DNA from: Blastocladiella emersonii ATCC 22665
Lineage: Eukaryota > Blastocladiomycota > Blastocladiomycetes > Blastocladiales > Blastocladiaceae
Length of the DNA: 64,000 bases
Assembly (NCBI GenBank): GCA_025594325.1
Contig: JANHCV010000012.1
Coordinates: forward strand, 1,364,001 to 1,428,000
Direction: 5' to 3'
Position numbers and translations under genes: made by a program. Under the pieces are notes generated by a model that worked only from the letters and a program-made list of their open reading frames with translations, searched no databases and was not told the origin of the DNA. This document shows, one piece after another, positions 61,658 through 64,000 of the stretch (position 1 is the first letter of the stretch; the number at the start of each line of letters is the position of its first letter).

Positions 61658-62378
61658 TTATAGCGTAAACTTCATACACCTGCCGCGTCGGTTCAGCGTC
61701 AGTTCCCCACGAATCAAAAAGTAGCAGTGGCGCGAGGTGACGGTACCGGGTCTCGGTGTGGGTGCCCTGGCACGGCAGCGAGCAGTAGAGCATGCCGCAC
61801 TTGACGCACGTGTAGGCGGCCTTGAACCCGCACACGGAGCACAGCTTGCGCGCGGGCCGCGTGGACGGGCCGACGACGGCGGTCAGGTAGGTCGGAATGT
61901 CGGGCGGGTAGTACTCGAGCCGCTACCTCGTGGTCGTGAGTGGGGTAGGGGGTCTCACAGCGCGGCGGTGGCGGCGTACCGACTCCTCGATGTGCGACGC
62001 CAGCGTGCGCTTGGCCTGGAGGACACGGGCGACGCGCGCGCTCTTCTGCTGCTGTTGCCGCTTGCGCCCGCGCGGCGGCTTCCCTCCCGGCAGCAGCACG
62101 CCCGCAGCGGCGGCCTGGACGAGCTCGTCGGCAAACGACGTGCTCCCGCCCGCCACGGCCGCCGACTCGGACGCACCGCCCGCAACGGCCGACGCGAGAA
62201 AGGCGCCGAACGGGTCGTCAGCGGCCGCCACGGCCGAGGAGGCACCCGCCCCGCGCGCGACGGCGTAGTTGTCCGAGTCGAGGTCGCTCAGGTGGCGCTG
62301 CTTGTGCATCCAGCGCATCGCGTCGTCCATGGCCTTGCGCGCGGACGCGGCGCGCGGGTTGGTTGTCGTGTGATTCAT
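61658..62378 (-). CDS. VPS71: HIT zinc-finger protein ZNHIT1 / Vps71 (SWR1/SRCAP complex)
   Basis: Subunit of the SWR1 remodeller that deposits histone H2A.Z. Exons read 62378-61980, 61922-61747 and 61679-61658; 198 aa. The last exon is only 22 nt and is supported by the join THTETR-CMKFTL, matching the family end ETRCLKWTV. The N-terminus is MNHTTTNPRAASARKAMDDA, then MHKQRHLSDLDSDNY. A basic/Gln segment and LQAKRTLASHIEES precede YYPPDIPTYLTAVVGPSTRP and the HIT finger (CSVCGFKAAYTCVKCGMLYC, SLPCQGTHTETRC), with all zinc ligands present. The stop is 31 bp from that of RPC3. Confidence 0.93.
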
Positions 62379-62508
62379 GGCAGCGTGAGGTGTGATGATG
62401 AGAGAGCGCTGACCGAGGCGCGGGACTCTTTTGCCTTGCTCGCTCAGCCGCGGCCGACCATCAACAACCGCGCTCGCTCTCTCTCTCCACCCTAAACAAC
62501 GCATCGCC

Positions 62509-63525
62509 ATGTCATTCCCGCCCAACGTCGACCGCACCTACAACCCGGCGCTGGTGCGGCTGCACCCGGCCAACCAGCACCCGGTGCTGCGCGCGTGGGC
62601 GTCCGAGCCCTCCATCACGCCCGCGTCCCTGGTCTACCCGGTGTTCATTGTCGACGACGAGGACGCCGTCGAGCCCATCGCGTCGCTGCCGGGCGTCGCG
62701 CGGTACGGCGTGCGGTCGCTGGTCGCGCACCTGCGCCCGCTCGTCGCCAAGGGCCTCGGGACCGTGCTGCTGTTCGGCGTGCCGACCAAGATCCCCAAGG
62801 ACAACGCCGGCAGCGCCGCGCTCGACCCCAAGACCCCCGTGGTCCTCGCCCTCGCCGCCCTGCGCGCCGAGTTCCCGCACCTCGTCCTGGCCGTCGACCT
62901 GTGCCTGTGCGCCTACACGTCGCACGGCCACTGCGGCATTCTCGGGGACGACGAGACCCTCGACAACGCCGCCAGCATCGCGCAGCTCGCGCGCGTCGCC
63001 GTCCACTACGCGCAGGCCGGCGCCCAGATCATCGCGCCCAGCGACATGACGGACAACCGCGTGCACGCCATCAAGCAGGCGCTGTACGCCAGCGCCCTCG
63101 ACAAGGTGTCGGTCATGGCGTACTCGGCCAAGTTCGCGTCCGTCTTCTACGGCCCGTTCCGCGACGCGGCCAAGTCGGCGCCCGGCAAGGGCGACCGCAA
63201 GTGCTACCAGCTGCCGCCCAACTCGCGCAAGCTCGCGCGCCGCGCCATTGTGCGCGACGTGGCCGAGGGCGCCGACATGATCATGGTCAAGCCGGGCTAC
63301 CCGTACCTCGACATTGTGCGCGACGCCGCCGACCTCGCCCCGGACGTGCCCGTCGCCGTGTACCAGGTTTCGGGCGAGTACGCCATGCTCTACCACGGCG
63401 CCCAGGCGGGGGCTTACGAGCTCAAGGGCGCCGTCATGGAGTCGCTCGAGGCGTGCCTGCGCGCCGGCGCTACCATCCTCATCACCTACTACACGCCGCA
63501 GCTGCTCGACTGGATCCGCGAGTAG
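62509..63525 (+). CDS. HEM2: Delta-aminolevulinic acid dehydratase (porphobilinogen synthase)
   Basis: Condenses two aminolevulinate molecules to porphobilinogen in heme synthesis. Intronless, 338 aa starting [16 protein letters not shown]; this start fits the family even though the frame is open upstream. Blocks: [29 protein letters not shown] and [20 protein letters not shown], which carries the zinc-binding cysteines (zinc enzyme type). Next are [18 protein letters not shown], the lysine of [20 protein letters not shown], the Schiff-base lysine of [20 protein letters not shown] and [20 protein letters not shown]. All catalytic residues are present. Its stop is 46 bp from that of the convergent gene downstream. 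Confidence 0.97.
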   Translation: MSFPPNVDRTYNPALVRLHPANQHPVLRAWASEPSITPASLVYPVFIVDDEDAVEPIASLPGVARYGVRSLVAHLRPLVAKGLGTVLLFGVPTKIPKDNAGSAALDPKTPVVLALAALRAEFPHLVLAVDLCLCAYTSHGHCGILGDDETLDNAASIAQLARVAVHYAQAGAQIIAPSDMTDNRVHAIKQALYASALDKVSVMAYSAKFASVFYGPFRDAAKSAPGKGDRKCYQLPPNSRKLARRAIVRDVAEGADMIMVKPGYPYLDIVRDAADLAPDVPVAVYQVSGEYAMLYHGAQAGAYELKGAVMESLEACLRAGATILITYYTPQLLDWIRE

Positions 63526-63571
63526 TCTGTCTCTATTCTTTTACTCTATCGGGGATGGTATACAAACACAA

Positions 63572-64000
63572 TCATACGCGCACCCGCAGCTCCGACTTGA
63601 TCTTCTCGACCACGGCTAGGTCGCGCCAGTACCGTTGCGTGAGCGCCTCGAGCTCCTCGTCGTGCTCCGACTTGGGCCCCCCACCTCCCGCCTGCGCTGC
63701 TGGTGGCGCACCCCGCGGGCCCGCAACGTGCGAGATACTCCCGCCCGCACTCACCGCGAGCGGCGGCAGCACGGGCGCGCGCGGCCGCGGGACGCCCGCC
63801 GCGTACTCGGCCATCTTGCGCCGCCGCGCCCGCGCTTCCTCGACTGCCGGGTCCGGCGCGGGCGCCAGAGGCAGCGACGGCGACGGGTCCTCGGAAGTTG
63901 AGGCCGGACCGTTGCTCGCGCGGCTCGACGTCCGCTGCTGCTGTTGCTGTGAGGCAATTGCGGCCGCGCGCAGCTGCTGGCCGTAGCTCTGCGCGCGCCG
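63572..64000 (-). CDS. C-terminal part of an unknown protein
   Basis: One open frame from the right edge to the stop at 63572. It encodes YGQQLRAAAIASQQQQQRTS, an Ala/Pro/Ser-rich linker, AVEEARARRRKMAEYAAGVP, a Gly/Pro linker and a final helix EELEALTQRYWRDLAVVEKI followed by KSELRVRV. The last helix looks like a conserved interaction element. The family is not recognised because most of the gene lies outside the window. The in-frame ATG at 63814 is internal. Confidence 0.6.
   Translation of the reverse strand, partial: RRAQSYGQQLRAAAIASQQQQQRTSSRASNGPASTSEDPSPSLPLAPAPDPAVEEARARRRKMAEYAAGVPRPRAPVLPPLAVSAGGSISHVAGPRGAPPAAQAGGGGPKSEHDEELEALTQRYWRDLAVVEKIKSELRVRV

Overview
The window is nuclear DNA of a eukaryote with very GC-rich, densely packed, intron-containing genes. 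It is most likely a zoosporic (flagellated) true fungus, and my best guess is Blastocladiomycota (Allomyces/Catenaria/Blastocladiella-like). The reasons are: two intraflagellar-transport genes (IFT121/WDR35 and IFT70/TTC30); a chitin synthase with a myosin-like head, which is a fungal wall enzyme; a probable Abl-interactor (Abi) subunit of the SCAR/WAVE actin machinery, fitting crawling zoospores; and fungal housekeeping genes such as Tma46, Met2-type homoserine acetyltransferase and Pol5. Genes lie on both strands, often tail to tail with less than 110 bp between stops. Introns are mostly 55-80 nt; half start GTACG and most end in TAG. All gene models are read by eye from conceptual translation and splice signals.

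Layout. 1-7 kb: IFT121 (partial), Tma46/ZC3H15, a PHYHD1-type dioxygenase, a small membrane or secreted protein, and proteasome subunit Rpn8. 6.9-13.2 kb: a nine-exon chitin synthase (about 1931 aa) with a degenerate myosin P-loop. 13.7-18.1 kb: MON2. 18.1-20.8 kb: a decay zone with an ankyrin-like fragment, a 75-bp tandem duplication and a pseudogene with in-frame stops. 20.9-26.3 kb: an orphan gene, the Abi-like SH3/poly-Q gene and a second orphan. 27.2-28.5 kb: a secreted Thr-rich protein. 29.3-33.3 kb: NECAP and cullin-1. 33.7-39.4 kb: RPL17, ZNF277 and IFT70. 40.3-41.3 kb: a second Thr-rich secreted protein, paralogous to the first.

41.6-48 kb: a mitochondrial 3-hydroxyacyl-CoA dehydrogenase, a membrane or secreted orphan, a coiled-coil orphan and RPS6. 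48.4-52.2 kb: a tandem cluster of small single-pass membrane proteins with His/Gly/Ser-rich tails. I do not recognise this family, and it is the best candidate here for something undescribed. 52.4-64 kb: a BCH-RhoGAP, homoserine O-acetyltransferase, Pol5/MYBBP1A, RNA polymerase III subunit RPC3, ZNHIT1/Vps71, porphobilinogen synthase (HemB) and the 3' end of an unknown gene.

Functionally this is an ordinary housekeeping neighbourhood: flagellum, wall synthesis, vesicle traffic, ubiquitin-proteasome, ribosome, transcription, heme and methionine synthesis. It is interrupted by two fast-evolving patches, the 18-21 kb decay zone and the 48-52 kb cluster, plus a pair of cell-surface Thr-rich genes.
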